From the NCBI RefSeq assembly GCF_003931915.1, contig NZ_RSAA01000020.1, positions 1 through 64,000 on the forward strand: a stretch of 64,000 nt of DNA, in the 5' to 3' direction. Below, one piece after another: positions 16,618 to 26,475 of the stretch. Below the pieces are notes generated by a model, which was not told where the DNA came from, ran no database searches, and was given only the letters and a program-made list of their open reading frames with translations. This DNA comes from Saccharopolyspora rhizosphaerae (GTDB lineage Bacteria > Actinomycetota > Actinomycetes > Mycobacteriales > Pseudonocardiaceae). Within the stretch, counting starts at the first letter, position 1. Each line of letters starts with the position of its first letter. A program made the position numbers and the translations under genes.

Positions 16618-19292
16618 TGCAGGTCCTCGTCGAAGAGGCGTCGGTGACGGTTCCGGACGGTGCCACCGTGCTCGATGCCGTGCACGCCGCGGGTGCCGAT
16701 CTGCCTGCGCTCTGCCACGACGAGCGGCTGTCGCCACGCGGCTCCTGCCGAACCTGCCTCGTGCGAGCCGGGGAGCGCCTCGTCGCTGCCTGCACGACGC
16801 CCGCGAGCGACGGATTGCGGGTCCGCCTCAACGATCCGGTTGCCCGGCAAACCGCTGGTGAGGCGGTGGAACTGATCGTGTCCGAACTTCCCGAGCGTGC
16901 CCTGGACCTGCCGGCCGAGCGCAGCGAGCTGGTCCGGGCCTGCGCCCACTTCGGCATCACCACCAGCAGTTTCAGCGGTGCGGGGCACGAACGGGGACTC
17001 GACCACTCGCACCCCTACGTCAAGCTCGACCGCGACCTGTGCATCGCCTGCGGTAGGTGCGTGGCCATGTGCGCCGAGGTCCAGGGAACGTTCGCCCTGG
17101 AGCTCACCGGCCGCGGCTTCGACACCGTGGTCACCGCCGGTGATGGTGGTCCTTGGGTCTCCTCCCCGTGCGTCGGGTGCGGTGGCTGCGTGGACAGCTG
17201 TCCCACCGGAGCGCTTTCCGAACCGGGCCTACTAGACCTCCGCCCTACTACGACGACTACGACGACCTGCGGCTACTGCGGGGTCGGTTGCACGCTCGAC
17301 GTCCACGTCCGGGACGGCGCCGTCGCCGCCATCACCCCGACGCACCGAGCACCTGTCAACCGCGGGCACGCCTGCATCAAGGGCAGGTTCGCCCACACCT
17401 TCAGCCGCGCGGATGACCGCCTCACCGCGCCTCTGGTGCGACGCGGCGACCAGCTGGTCGAAACCACCTGGGACGAAGCTTTGTCCACGATCGCGAACCG
17501 TTTGACCTCGATCCGGGACGAGCACGGGCCGGACGCCATCGCCATGATTTCGTCCGCGCGAGCTACGAACGAGGAGAACTACCTCGCCCAGAAGTTCCTC
17601 CGCACCGCCATCGGCACCAACAGCATCGACAACTGCTCGCGGCTGTGCCACTCACCCTCGGCGGCCGGGCTCACCGCCTCCTTCGGGCTGGCCGGCGGCA
17701 CCAACCCGCTCGACGACCTGGACCGCACCGACTGCGTCCTCCTCGCAGGCGCCAACCCCTCGGAAGCGCACCCCGTCGTCGGAGCGCGCATCAAGCAGCG
17801 CGTGATGGCCGGGGCACGGCTCATCGTCATCGACCCGCGCCGCACCGAACTGGCCTCCCTGGCCGACGTTCACCTGCAAGCCCGGCCCGGCTCCAACGTG
17901 GCCGTCTTCAACGCCATCGCCCGAGTACTGATCGAGGAGGGGCACCTGGACCGCGACTTCATCGAGCAACGCACCACGAGCTTCAACGACCTCGCCCAGC
18001 TCGTGCAGGAAAATCGACTCGACCACGCCGCCGAGATCGCCTCCGTGCGAGCTGCCGACCTCGTCGAGGCCGCACGGCTGTTCGGGCGAGCGCAACATCC
18101 GGCCATCGTCTACGGCCTCGGGATCACCGAGCACGCGCACGGCACCGACGGCGTGCGCGCCCTCGCCAACCTCGCCCTCCTCCGCGGCTCCGTCGGTACC
18201 CCCAAAGGCTGCGGAATCCTCCCGCTGCGAGGTCAGAACAACGTCCAAGGCGCGTCCGACATGGGGGCGCTCCCGGACTTGCTGCCCGGCTACCAGCCGG
18301 TCACCGACGCCGCAGTGCGCGACCGGTTCGCAGCCCGCTGGGGTGGTGCGCTACCTGGGCGCCCGGGCCTGCGGATCCCGCAAATGTTCGACGCCGCGAT
18401 CTCCGGAGAGCTGCGAGCGCTGCACGTCATCGGCGAGGACGTTGCCCACAGCGACCCGAACGCCAACCACGTCCGCTCCGCCCTACGGGCATGCGACTTC
18501 GTGGTCTGCCAGGACATCTTCCTCTCTCACACCGCTGAACTCGCCGACGTGGTCCTGCCCGCTGCCTCGTTCCTGGAGAAGGACGGCACCTTCGTCAACT
18601 TCGACCGCCGCTTCCAGCGAGTCCGTCCCGCGCTCATCCCGCCCGGGCAGTCCGCCACCGATTTCACCATCGTGCACCGGATCGCCGAAGCCATGGGCGT
18701 GGACCTGGGTTGCCGGACGCCGGCCGAGGCGCTCGCCGAATGCGCCTCACTCACACCGATCTTCGCCGGCCTGTCACACCAACGCCTCGACGCCGAAGGC
18801 CCGCTGCACTGGCCTTGCCAGACGCCCGATCGCCCCGGCAGCGCGGTCCTGTACCTCAACGGGTTCGCCACCCCTGACGGCCGCGCCGCATTCGCGGCGC
18901 GCCCCTACCTCCCGCCAGGCGAGGAACCGGACGCCCAGTATCCGTACACCTTGATCACCGGCCGTCGACTCGAGCACTACAACACCGGATCCATGACACG
19001 GCGCACCCAGAACACCGAGCTGCTCCCTGGCGAAGCCCTCGAACTTCACCCTTCCGACGCGGCGCACCTCGGGGTGGTGGAAGGGACTGACGTGACGGTC
19101 ACCAGCAGGTGGGGCCAGGCCACGTTGGCCGCCCACGTCACACGAGATGTCGCACCGGGACAGGTGTTCACGTCCTTCCACTTCCCGCATGCCGCCGTCA
19201 ACAGACTCACTTCGCCGCACACCGATGCGGTGACCGGCTGCCCCGAGTACAAGGTCACCGCAGTCGACATCGGTGCCGGGACCTCACGATAA
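16617..19292 (+). CDS. Formate dehydrogenase catalytic subunit (Mo/W-bis-PGD, FdsA/FdhA-like)
   Basis: 891-residue molybdopterin oxidoreductase. N-terminal 2Fe-2S ferredoxin domain with C33, C44, C47 and C59; two 4Fe-4S clusters with C142/145/148/152 and C185/188/191/195; then the Mo-domain 4Fe-4S with C218, C221, C225 and C253. The metal-ligand Cys is C344 in RLCHSPSAAGL, followed by His345, the pair expected for formate dehydrogenases. The C-terminal domain (ITGRRLEHYNTGSMTRRT, HFPHAAVNRLT) closes the pterin site. Reaction: formate + NAD+ to CO2 + NADH together with the upstream subunit. Not selenocysteine-dependent since Cys is encoded. No FdhD sulfurtransferase or accessory gene is in the window. 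Start ATG overlaps the previous stop. Confidence 0.9.
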   Translation: MQVLVEEASVTVPDGATVLDAVHAAGADLPALCHDERLSPRGSCRTCLVRAGERLVAACTTPASDGLRVRLNDPVARQTAGEAVELIVSELPERALDLPAERSELVRACAHFGITTSSFSGAGHERGLDHSHPYVKLDRDLCIACGRCVAMCAEVQGTFALELTGRGFDTVVTAGDGGPWVSSPCVGCGGCVDSCPTGALSEPGLLDLRPTTTTTTTCGYCGVGCTLDVHVRDGAVAAITPTHRAPVNRGHACIKGRFAHTFSRADDRLTAPLVRRGDQLVETTWDEALSTIANRLTSIRDEHGPDAIAMISSARATNEENYLAQKFLRTAIGTNSIDNCSRLCHSPSAAGLTASFGLAGGTNPLDDLDRTDCVLLAGANPSEAHPVVGARIKQRVMAGARLIVIDPRRTELASLADVHLQARPGSNVAVFNAIARVLIEEGHLDRDFIEQRTTSFNDLAQLVQENRLDHAAEIASVRAADLVEAARLFGRAQHPAIVYGLGITEHAHGTDGVRALANLALLRGSVGTPKGCGILPLRGQNNVQGASDMGALPDLLPGYQPVTDAAVRDRFAARWGGALPGRPGLRIPQMFDAAISGELRALHVIGEDVAHSDPNANHVRSALRACDFVVCQDIFLSHTAELADVVLPAASFLEKDGTFVNFDRRFQRVRPALIPPGQSATDFTIVHRIAEAMGVDLGCRTPAEALAECASLTPIFAGLSHQRLDAEGPLHWPCQTPDRPGSAVLYLNGFATPDGRAAFAARPYLPPGEEPDAQYPYTLITGRRLEHYNTGSMTRRTQNTELLPGEALELHPSDAAHLGVVEGTDVTVTSRWGQATLAAHVTRDVAPGQVFTSFHFPHAAVNRLTSPHTDAVTGCPEYKVTAVDIGAGTSR

Positions 19293-19367
19293 CGGGAGTG
19301 TCGTGCGGGATGAGGCAAGCCGACCCGCTCCCAGGAGCGGTTCACCAGCCGGTCCCGTCAAACGGCG

Positions 19368-19875
19368 TCAGTATTGCTGCCGTGTCCACTTGGGGCCGAC
19401 GATCTCCCACTCGCGGCTCCACGCGCCCTGCGCTCGAACGTTCGCGATCCGGTGAACACAGGCGATCAAAGCCGCGCACAGCGCCTCACCCATGGCGATC
19501 GCCCAGAAGATCAACGCGACTTCAGAGGCGCGGAGCTGGCCTTCGGTCAACGGCGCCGCGACGACCCGATCGACGTCGTCAACCCACACCACGACCTTCC
19601 CGCCCATCTCCGTTGTTCGCCCGACCTCGACGTTGGCATTCTGGGGAGTCCCGTCGACACCACCCCACCTCACGTCGGCGCGATGGGTGGTCGTTTGGAT
19701 GTCTGGGGTGATTCCTACGACCTGCGCGGTGGGGGGTGCGACGGCGACGGCCTCCACACAGCCCGAGCACCAGGATGGCTGTGAGCCGATCCAGCCGACG
19801 CCGCAGGGGGTTCGGTGTCGATCTCAGCGCCTGACCGAGCCAATGGGCCCCGGTTAGCAGCTGATCACCGCGCAT
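19368..19875 (-). pseudogene. Rv1733c-family membrane protein, frameshifted with internal deletion
   Basis: The start region is intact: ATG at 19875 with AGGAG before it, then WLGQALRSTPNPLRRRLDRL, matching HALGMRQNPVRRRVDRL in the intact relative at 37647-38255. The first membrane helix then stops after about ten residues, the frame shifts near 19745, and the rest continues in another frame: VVVWVDDVDRVVAAP, a second membrane helix, and the tail EWEIVGPKWTRQQY at 19368. Relative to the intact copy about 40 residues of helix and loop are gone. The family is a two-helix DosR-regulon membrane protein of unknown function. A DosR-like box lies 61 bp upstream of its old start. Confidence 0.7.
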
Positions 19876-19935
19876 CGCGTTCTCCTGAAGAGGCTCCTTG
19901 GCTCTCAGGCTCGGTGATCAGACGAGGCCCAACCA

Positions 19936-19950
19936 GGGTCTTTCGTCATC
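19936..19950 (-). promoter_or_regulatory. Candidate DosR-like box, copy 1
   Basis: GGGTCTTTCGTCATC on the plus strand matches GGGACTTTNGNCCCT at nine to ten of thirteen positions by eye. It is 61 bp upstream of the start codon of the broken Rv1733c-type gene (minus strand). A near-identical element occurs at 34036-34050 upstream of the second Rv1733c-type remnant. Confidence 0.4.
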
Positions 19951-19982
19951 GGCCAGCCACCGCAGCGCCCGGGCGAGGACGT

Positions 19983-22634
19983 TCACGGTCGTCGGCTTCG
20001 AGACGTCCGGGCACGCGACAAGCGTCGGTAGAGCTCGTCGGCGCCCCACACGAGCACCGGGAACGGCAGCATGAGGGCGTACGTCCAGCCCGGCGGCGGT
20101 GCGGTGTTGAACACGCCGCGCAGCGGTGGCAGGTAGACGATCGCGGCCGCGAACAGCAACTCGAACGCACAGCCGGCGAGCAACAGCTTGTTGCTGGTCA
20201 GCCCGATGTCCCGGAGTCCGACGTACTGGGTTCGGGACGCGAACGCGGTACCGATCTGGCAGAAGACGATGCCCAGGAAGGTCACGGTGGTCGCCTGCAG
20301 GTAGGCGTGGTGGAGCACCGCGTTCTCCGACACGTCCGCCCCTGGCCGCCAACCGGCCGCCAGCAGCACCGCGAAGAACCCGATGAGCACGAGAATCCCG
20401 GAGAGGACTCCCATGATCCCCCACGCCCGCAGCAGGAGACGCCGCGTGACCACGCTGTCGGACCGGGTTCTCGGCGGTCGATCCATCAAACCGGGCTCGG
20501 CGCGCTCCCGCCCCAGGGCCAGGGCCGGCAGCGTCTCGGTGCCCAGATCGATCGCGAGGATCTGCAGCACCGTCAGGGGCAGCGGGATCGCTCCGCCGGA
20601 GAGCGCGAAGTGCAGGAAGGGCAAGACCTCGGGCACCGCGTGGGCGAAGATGTAGAGGACGAACTTGCGCACGCTGTCGTAAACCCGGCGGCCTTCTTCG
20701 ATCCCGCTGACGATGGTCGCGAAGTTGTCGTCGGTGAGCACGACGGTAGCGGCCTCGCGGGCGACGTCGGTCCCGCTGGCCCCCATCGCCACGCCCAGAT
20801 CGGCCCGACGCAGAGCAGGTGCGTCGTTGACCCCGTCACCCGTCATCGCGACCACCTGCCCGCAGTGGTGCAGGGCATCGGCGATGCGCAGCTTGCTCTC
20901 GGGGGCGGCCCGGCAGAACACGATCTCCTGACCGCTCATCAACAGCTCGTCCAGGTCGGTCTCGGCCATCGCGTCCAACTCCGACCCATCGACCACCTGG
21001 TCCCCACCGATGCCGACCTGCCGCGCGATCGCCGTCGCGGTACGACCGTTGTCGCCGGTGACCACGTGCACGCGGATGCCCGCCGCGTGACACGCGCTCA
21101 CCGCGGCGGCGACCTCCGCTCGTGGCGGGTCGATCAGCCCGATCAGCCCGAAGAGGCACAGGTCCGATTCGGCCCTCTCGCGATCGGCGGGGAGCTCCGG
21201 GAAGTCGCGACGCGCCACCGCGATCACCCGCAGCCCGCGACCGGCCATCTCGTTCACCACGTCGAGCAACCTGGACCGCTCCTGGCCCGTCAACTGCCGC
21301 ACCACACCACCAGCGCCACGGGCGCTGGTGCACCGGGGCAGCACTTCTTCAGGAGCGCCTTTGACGTGCGCGACGTACCTGGACGCCAGGTGGTCCACGG
21401 TGGTCATCCGCTTCAAGTGCGGGTCGAACCTGAACAGCCTGGCCCGTTCCGCGTCCCGCCGTTCGGAGCTCAGGCCCTCGCCGGTGGAGTGCGAGAACGC
21501 CAGCAAGGCCAGTTCCATGGGGTCGCCGGAATTGGTGCGCTCGTCAGCCGTGGTGCACCGGGCCACCGCCAAGGCGAACTCAGGCCGGGGTGAAGCGGGC
21601 GCGCCGACGCCGTCTCGTGTTTCCAGGACCCGCATGACGTTGCGGGTCAAGGTGCCGGTCTTGTCCGTGCAGATGACGGTTGTCGAGCCGAGCGTCTCCA
21701 CTGCCGAGAGGCGTTTGACCAGCGCACCGCGCCGCGCCATGCTGCGCACCCCGCCCGCGAGCGAGAGCGTGATCGTCGGCAGGAGTCCCTCGGGGACGTT
21801 GGCCACGAGCAGTCCGATCGCGAACACGAAGGCTTGCGTCCAGGTCAGGCCGGCCAGCACGCCCAGGGGCAGGAAGGCGGCAGCGACGCTGGTGGCCACG
21901 GCCGCGATCAACCACGCGACCCGGCGCACCTGGCGTTCCAGGGGGCTCTCGGCCAGCCGCACCCGTGCCGAGAGCATCGCGATGCGGCCCAATTCCGTGT
22001 GCCGACCGGTCGCGTGCACGACGGCTTCCGCGCTCCCCCCGGTGCACACCGTGCCGCTGAAGACCAGCACCGGCGAGTCCACCGGGCGTCGCGCGGTGTC
22101 CGGCAGATCCGCGGTCCGCTCGACCGGACTGGACTCGCCGGTCAGCGCGGAGGCGTCGATTTCGAGGGCGCCGCTGAGCAGTCTGGCATCCGCGGGAACC
22201 CGGTCGCCTTCGCCGAGCAGCAGCACATCGCCTGGCACGAGCTCGGTGGCCAGCACCCGCGTGGGGCGCCCGTCCCGCCGGACCTGGCTGTGCTGCGGCA
22301 AGTAGTCCCCGAGCGCTTCGACGGCCTGCTCAGCCTGTTCTTCCTGCCAGAACGCGAGTGCTGAGTTGAGCAGGATGACTGCGACGATCGCCAATGCGAG
22401 CTCCCGCGTACCGACGATCCAGGCCAGCACCCCGGCGATCCACAGCAGCAGTGCCAGCGGATGGGTCAACTGCCGCAGCCACGCGACCGGCCACTCCCTG
22501 ACCGCGTGATGCGGCAGATCGTTGGGTCCGTGCACCTCGAGCCGCCGCCGTGCTTCCCGCGAGGTGAGTCCTCCAGCGGTCGTCCGCAGGTCCCTGAACA
22601 CGCGCGCCGTCGGCTCGCGCGGATCGATGGGCAC
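19983..22634 (-). CDS. CtpF-like P2-type cation-transporting ATPase
   Basis: 883-residue P-type ATPase of the calcium/magnesium (P2, SERCA-like) class. Motifs: TGES at 165-168, VPEGL at 280-284 in membrane helix 4 (the P2 ion-binding signature), DKTGT at 324-328, KGAPEEVLP in the nucleotide domain, [21 protein letters not shown] in two conserved blocks, and a C-terminal cation-ATPase domain. Mycobacterial CtpF (DosR-regulated) has the same architecture. Start: GTG at 22634 follows GAGG by four bases; an in-frame GTG at 22682 is an alternative that adds 16 residues. It is divergent from the HAD/trehalose-phosphatase gene, with a perfect palindrome between them. Ion specificity cannot be read directly. 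Confidence 0.88.
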   Translation of the reverse strand: MPIDPREPTARVFRDLRTTAGGLTSREARRRLEVHGPNDLPHHAVREWPVAWLRQLTHPLALLLWIAGVLAWIVGTRELALAIVAVILLNSALAFWQEEQAEQAVEALGDYLPQHSQVRRDGRPTRVLATELVPGDVLLLGEGDRVPADARLLSGALEIDASALTGESSPVERTADLPDTARRPVDSPVLVFSGTVCTGGSAEAVVHATGRHTELGRIAMLSARVRLAESPLERQVRRVAWLIAAVATSVAAAFLPLGVLAGLTWTQAFVFAIGLLVANVPEGLLPTITLSLAGGVRSMARRGALVKRLSAVETLGSTTVICTDKTGTLTRNVMRVLETRDGVGAPASPRPEFALAVARCTTADERTNSGDPMELALLAFSHSTGEGLSSERRDAERARLFRFDPHLKRMTTVDHLASRYVAHVKGAPEEVLPRCTSARGAGGVVRQLTGQERSRLLDVVNEMAGRGLRVIAVARRDFPELPADRERAESDLCLFGLIGLIDPPRAEVAAAVSACHAAGIRVHVVTGDNGRTATAIARQVGIGGDQVVDGSELDAMAETDLDELLMSGQEIVFCRAAPESKLRIADALHHCGQVVAMTGDGVNDAPALRRADLGVAMGASGTDVAREAATVVLTDDNFATIVSGIEEGRRVYDSVRKFVLYIFAHAVPEVLPFLHFALSGGAIPLPLTVLQILAIDLGTETLPALALGRERAEPGLMDRPPRTRSDSVVTRRLLLRAWGIMGVLSGILVLIGFFAVLLAAGWRPGADVSENAVLHHAYLQATTVTFLGIVFCQIGTAFASRTQYVGLRDIGLTSNKLLLAGCAFELLFAAAIVYLPPLRGVFNTAPPPGWTYALMLPFPVLVWGADELYRRLSRARTSRSRRP

Positions 22635-22780
22635 CGGGCCTCGTTCTCGACCGGCGCATGCGGCGTGGCGCGGAGTTGTCACCTCAGCTACTTCGCGACG
22701 CCGCCCATCCCCGGTACCCGCAGGTGCCCGGGGCAGGATTGCGCAACGCCACGGTCCAACCGCGTCATCCTCCCTCCGAC

Positions 22781-22801
22781 GGTGGCCGGGAACCGGCCAC
22801 C
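22781..22801. promoter_or_regulatory. 21-bp perfect inverted repeat in divergent promoter region
   Basis: GGTGGCCGG, GAA, CCGGCCACC: nine-base arms with a three-base spacer. It lies 147 bp from the ATPase start and 202 bp from the HAD gene start, between divergent genes, so a regulator operator is more likely than a terminator; no T tract follows on either strand. The surrounding 368 bp (22635-23002) holds nothing else I can assign apart from a short open stretch ending EIAQRAFAVIAAQL near 22900 with no start. Confidence 0.4.
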
Positions 22802-23002
22802 ACCAACCCGGTAGACGTCACCGAAGTTCCGCGCCGTTGCCGATCTACCTCTCGGTGCCGAGATCGCGCAGCGGGCCTTCGCGGTGATCGCGGCACAGCT
22901 GTGAGCGATCGCGCCTCGCGGAACGGCCTGGCACGGTGAATACCCCTGCGCTCAGCCGGGTAACCACGAGCCACGCTTGGCACAGCGGTCGCGGGAGCCG
23001 AC

Positions 23003-24577
23003 ATGGTCGCCACGAACATCGATCCTCGACGCTACCGCGGCGTGGTGTTCGACATGGACGGTGTGATCACCGATACCGCCGCCGTGCACTCAGCGGCGTG
23101 GAAACGCCTGTTCGACCAGTACTTGGCGGAGCGCCCCCATGCCTCGAACGAAGATCACCAGTCGTTCCGGCAAGCCGATTACGCCGACTACGTCGACGGC
23201 AAGCGGCGGGTCGACGGAGTGCTGGACTTCCTCGGTTCACGTGGCATCTCGGTGCCGCGCGGCGACGCCGATGACGCTGCCGGTCTCGAAACCGCCCACG
23301 GTCTCGGCAAGCTCAAGGACCGCTACTTCCTCGAGGCCCTCGCCGCGGCGGGTGCGCTGCTGTTCGACGACGCGGTACCGCTGATCGAATCCCTGCGCGA
23401 ACGCGGCATCCGAACCGCCGTCATCTCCGCCAGCCGGAACTGCCGGCAGGTACTCCGGCGCGCAGGTGCGGCGCAGCTGTTCGACGTCCGCGTCGACGGC
23501 GTGCTCGCCGATCGGCTCGGCCTGCCCGGCAAGCCGGAACCCGCGATCTTCCTCGAAGCAGCGCGCCGCCTCGACACGCCGGCCTCGGCGTGCGTGGCCG
23601 TCGAGGACGCCAAAGCCGGAGTCCAGGCGGCCAAGGCCGGATCCTTCGGCCGCGTCATCGGAGTTGCCCGCACCGGTCCGCCGAGCCGATTGCTGCAAGC
23701 AGGTGCCGATGTGGTCGTGTCCACGCTCAGCGACGTTTCCGTCACGACCTCGGCCGATCGGCGTCTGTCCGAGGTGGCCGACGCCCACCGATGCTGGGAC
23801 GAGATCGCCCTGCGGCTACGAGATCGCGGCCTCGTGCTGGTGCTGGACTTCGACGGGACCCTCGCTCCGATCCGCGAGGACCCCACCGAAGTCGTCATGC
23901 CCGCAAGCACGAGAGACGTCCTGCAGCAGCTCTCCAGGCGCAGCCCGGTAGCGGTGCTCAGCGGCCGGGATCTTGACGACGTGCGCCGCCGAGTTCACCT
24001 CGACGAACTCTGGTACGCTGGCAGCCACGGGTTCGAACTGGCGAGCCCCGACGGCGCCTTGATCGCGCACGACGTCGGCGATTCGGCGCTGCTCGGCCTC
24101 GACGAAGCCGAACGGCACCTCCGCGAGGAGCTGAAGCTCATTCCAGGTTCACGTGTCGACCGCAAGCGTTTCGCCCTCGCCGTGCACTACCGCAACGTCC
24201 GGCTGGATTCCACCGACGAGGTGCTCTCCGCGGTCGACCGCATCGGTCGCACGTTCCCCGCGCTCCGCCTTGCGCACGGACGTCGGGTGATCGAGCTGCT
24301 GCCGGACGTCGACTGGAACAAGGGCAGGGCCTTGCGCTGGCTGCTGGAGCACATGGGGTTGGCGGGCGCCGGCGCGGTGCCCATCTTCGCCGGAGACGAC
24401 TACACCGACGAAGACGCCCTGCGCGAGATCCACGAGGACGGCATCGGCGTGGTCGTGCGCAGCGCCGAGCACGGCGACCGCCTGACTTGGGCCCACTACG
24501 GGGTCGACGACCCGAGCTCCCTGACCGGGTTGCTAGCCCGCTTCGTCTCACTCGCGGCCGACCCCGGCCGCTCCTGA
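23003..24577 (+). CDS. otsB: HAD phosphatase/phosphoglucomutase fused to trehalose-6-phosphate phosphatase
   Basis: 524-residue two-domain protein. Residues about 10-240 are a beta-phosphoglucomutase-like HAD domain (DMDGVITDT at 17-25, ISASRN as motif II, GKPEP and AVEDAKAGV as motifs III/IV). Residues about 265-515 are trehalose-6-phosphate phosphatase (LDFDGTLAPI at 281-290, VAVLSGRDLDDV, GSHGFEL, and the Mg-binding GDDYTDEDAL). In Mycobacterium tuberculosis OtsB1 (Rv2006, DosR-regulated) the same two domains are fused to a GH65 domain; here the GH65 enzyme is a separate gene at 38965, so the pathway is split over 15 kb. Start ATG 23003 has GGGAG five bases upstream. Role: make free trehalose and interconvert glucose phosphates. 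Confidence 0.85.
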   Translation: MVATNIDPRRYRGVVFDMDGVITDTAAVHSAAWKRLFDQYLAERPHASNEDHQSFRQADYADYVDGKRRVDGVLDFLGSRGISVPRGDADDAAGLETAHGLGKLKDRYFLEALAAAGALLFDDAVPLIESLRERGIRTAVISASRNCRQVLRRAGAAQLFDVRVDGVLADRLGLPGKPEPAIFLEAARRLDTPASACVAVEDAKAGVQAAKAGSFGRVIGVARTGPPSRLLQAGADVVVSTLSDVSVTTSADRRLSEVADAHRCWDEIALRLRDRGLVLVLDFDGTLAPIREDPTEVVMPASTRDVLQQLSRRSPVAVLSGRDLDDVRRRVHLDELWYAGSHGFELASPDGALIAHDVGDSALLGLDEAERHLREELKLIPGSRVDRKRFALAVHYRNVRLDSTDEVLSAVDRIGRTFPALRLAHGRRVIELLPDVDWNKGRALRWLLEHMGLAGAGAVPIFAGDDYTDEDALREIHEDGIGVVVRSAEHGDRLTWAHYGVDDPSSLTGLLARFVSLAADPGRS

Positions 24578-24835
24578 ACAGCGAATGGAGGCGGCGAAGC
24601 GCGCTGGGGCCGGCGCACCACGCCGTCGCCGCCGGCGGGTCACCCGGACAGGTCCTTCGGCCTCGCGTGGCGGTGCTCGCCACGGGTACGCCTAGAACGT
24701 TGGACTCGTGTCGCTGGTGGTGAGGAACCGGACGAACAGACCTTCGGGAAGAGAGCGGACGCAACATTGCCGCGTCATCGGCGACGAGGAGCGGGGACCG
24801 CTCAGTTCGCAGCGCAAGCCGATTGGGAGACCGAC

Positions 24836-25672
24836 ATGACGACACCGGACGAACCCATCGTCGTGGGAATCGACGGTTCCGAGGACGCCGTGCACGCGGC
24901 CAACTGGGCCGTGGGCGAGGCGAACCACCGCGGGGCAGCTCTGCTGCTCGTGATCGTCAACGACGACCCGGCCCGCGCGTCCCACGCCGAGAGCGCGGTG
25001 CACAAGGCCGCCGCCAAGTGCCGGGCCATGGCCCCCCACCTCGCGGTGGACGTCGAGATCGCGAAAGGAAGACCGGTCGAGGAACTCCTGCGGCACAGTC
25101 GGAAGGCGCAGCTGATGGTTCTCGGCGGACGCGGGCACGGCGGATTCGCGGACGCACTGCTCGGCGGGGTGAGCTCCGCCGTGGCCACCCACAGCTCGTG
25201 TCCGGTCGTCGTAGTCCGCCGGGGCGTACCGACGACCGTCGGGCCGGTGGCGGTCGGTGTCGACGGCTCTGAATCCAGCTCTGCCGCCTTGCGGTTCGCG
25301 TTCGAAGAGGCCCAACGCGCCGGTGCCGAGTTGCTCGTGATGGAGGTGTGGCACGAAGGGGATCTGCTCGCCGGACCACTGCCGCCCGACGAGCGTGACC
25401 GCGTGCAGCAGGACGTCGAGCAGTCGCTCGCCGAGCAAGTCTCCGCCTTGCACGAGCAGTTCCCGGACGTCCGAACTCGGCAGCTGGCGCAGCGCGGCCA
25501 CCCCGTCGCGGCGCTGACCGACGCGGGCCGGGACGCGCAGCTGCTCGTCGTCGGGCACCGCGGACGTGGCGGATTCGACGGGGTGTTCCTGGGTTCGGTC
25601 GCCGCCGGCGTCCTGCACCACGCGCCCTGCCCGGTCGCGGTCGTCCGGAGCTCGGATGACACAGCCACGTGA
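24836..25672 (+). CDS. Universal stress protein, tandem USP domains
   Basis: 278-residue tandem USP. First domain: IVVGIDGSEDAVHAANWAV, short insert VNDDPARASHAES, and loop VLGGRGHGGFADALLGGVS in which the terminal G-S of the ATP motif is G-G. Second domain: VAVGVDGSESSSAALRFAF and the canonical loop VVGHRGRGGFDGVFLGS. Same subfamily as the USPs at 13910 and 29487 (short first-domain insert, DDAxRELAxQ-like helix in the second). ATG 24836 follows GGGAG; the upstream extension to 24767 is Arg-rich and unsupported. Convergent with the single-domain USP at 25743. Confidence 0.9.
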   Translation: MTTPDEPIVVGIDGSEDAVHAANWAVGEANHRGAALLLVIVNDDPARASHAESAVHKAAAKCRAMAPHLAVDVEIAKGRPVEELLRHSRKAQLMVLGGRGHGGFADALLGGVSSAVATHSSCPVVVVRRGVPTTVGPVAVGVDGSESSSAALRFAFEEAQRAGAELLVMEVWHEGDLLAGPLPPDERDRVQQDVEQSLAEQVSALHEQFPDVRTRQLAQRGHPVAALTDAGRDAQLLVVGHRGRGGFDGVFLGSVAAGVLHHAPCPVAVVRSSDDTAT

Positions 25673-25742
25673 TCGATTCGCGCGAACCCGGCCGATGATC
25701 TACCCCGCGGGCGATGCATACCTGCGCGGACAGTCGACCGAC

Positions 25743-26246
25743 TCAGCCGAGGACCGGATCACCGGCCTCGTGCGCCGTTTCCGGACCAACCTCCCCGAGG
25801 TCGAAGCCGCTGGGGATGATCAGGACCGGGCACCGCGCGTGGTGGATGCAGCGCAACGCCGTGCTGCCCAGCACCGCATCGGCGACGCGACCACGTCCCC
25901 GGTCACCGAGGACGAGCATCGCGGCGTGGACCGACTTCGCGGCCAGGACCTCGTCCGGGTGCCCTTCTACGAGCTCCTCCTGCAACTGGGGCGTGGAGGC
26001 GCCCGCGAGGCACTCGCTGACGACCCGGGTCAGCTCCTGCCAGTGCTGATCGCGCACTTCGTGCGGTGCCAACCTGGGGTTCATCATCAGCGGAGCGGGA
26101 CCGGAGAGCACCGCGTGCGATTGCCACACCATGATCGCGGCGACCGGAGCCCCGCGCTCCCGTGCCTCCCGCAACGCCCACTGCAGCGCACGTTGGCTCG
26201 CCTCCGAGCCGTCCACGCCCACGACGAACAACCTGCTCTCGGTCAC
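25743..26246 (-). CDS. Universal stress protein, single domain
   Basis: 167-residue single USP with FVVGVDGSEASQRALQWAL at the start and loop VLGDRGRGRVADAVLGSTA. It carries an extra C-terminal tail of about 20 residues (PSGFDLGEVGPETAHEAGD) not seen in the other single-domain USPs here. Start is GTG at 26246, with GAGGGG eight bases upstream. Divergent from the USP at 26476; the 229-bp gap contains a GGGCATTTCGTCATC element. Confidence 0.88.
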   Translation of the reverse strand: MTESRLFVVGVDGSEASQRALQWALREARERGAPVAAIMVWQSHAVLSGPAPLMMNPRLAPHEVRDQHWQELTRVVSECLAGASTPQLQEELVEGHPDEVLAAKSVHAAMLVLGDRGRGRVADAVLGSTALRCIHHARCPVLIIPSGFDLGEVGPETAHEAGDPVLG

Positions 26247-26344
26247 AGCGTTCCCCTCGCTCCGACGATCTCGTCAGGCGGAGCGTCCGCTCTCCCGGTG
26301 GACCGCTCCCACCCAAGAATGAGCCTCCCGTAACGGGAAGATTA

Positions 26345-26359
26345 GGGCATTTCGTCATC
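26345..26359. promoter_or_regulatory. Candidate DosR-like element between divergent USPs
   Basis: GGGCATTTCGTCATC shares eleven or more bases with the GGGTCTTTCGTCA elements at 19936 and 34036. It is about 100 bp from the GTG start of the minus-strand USP and 117 bp from the ATG of the plus-strand USP, so it could serve both. Match to the DosR consensus is only moderate. Confidence 0.3.
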
Positions 26360-26475
26360 GTCTAACCGGAAGCTGGACATACCCGTCGTAGAGGCGAACC
26401 CGTTCTCTCGCTCGAGCGACTCCGTTTCGGTCAAGCGGACACGGGGTAGTCCGATCCGGTCTCCGGGGAGGCTCC

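Noticed and set aside
22781-22801. Palindrome as a transcription terminator
   Set aside because: It lies between divergent starts rather than after a gene and has no T tract on either side.
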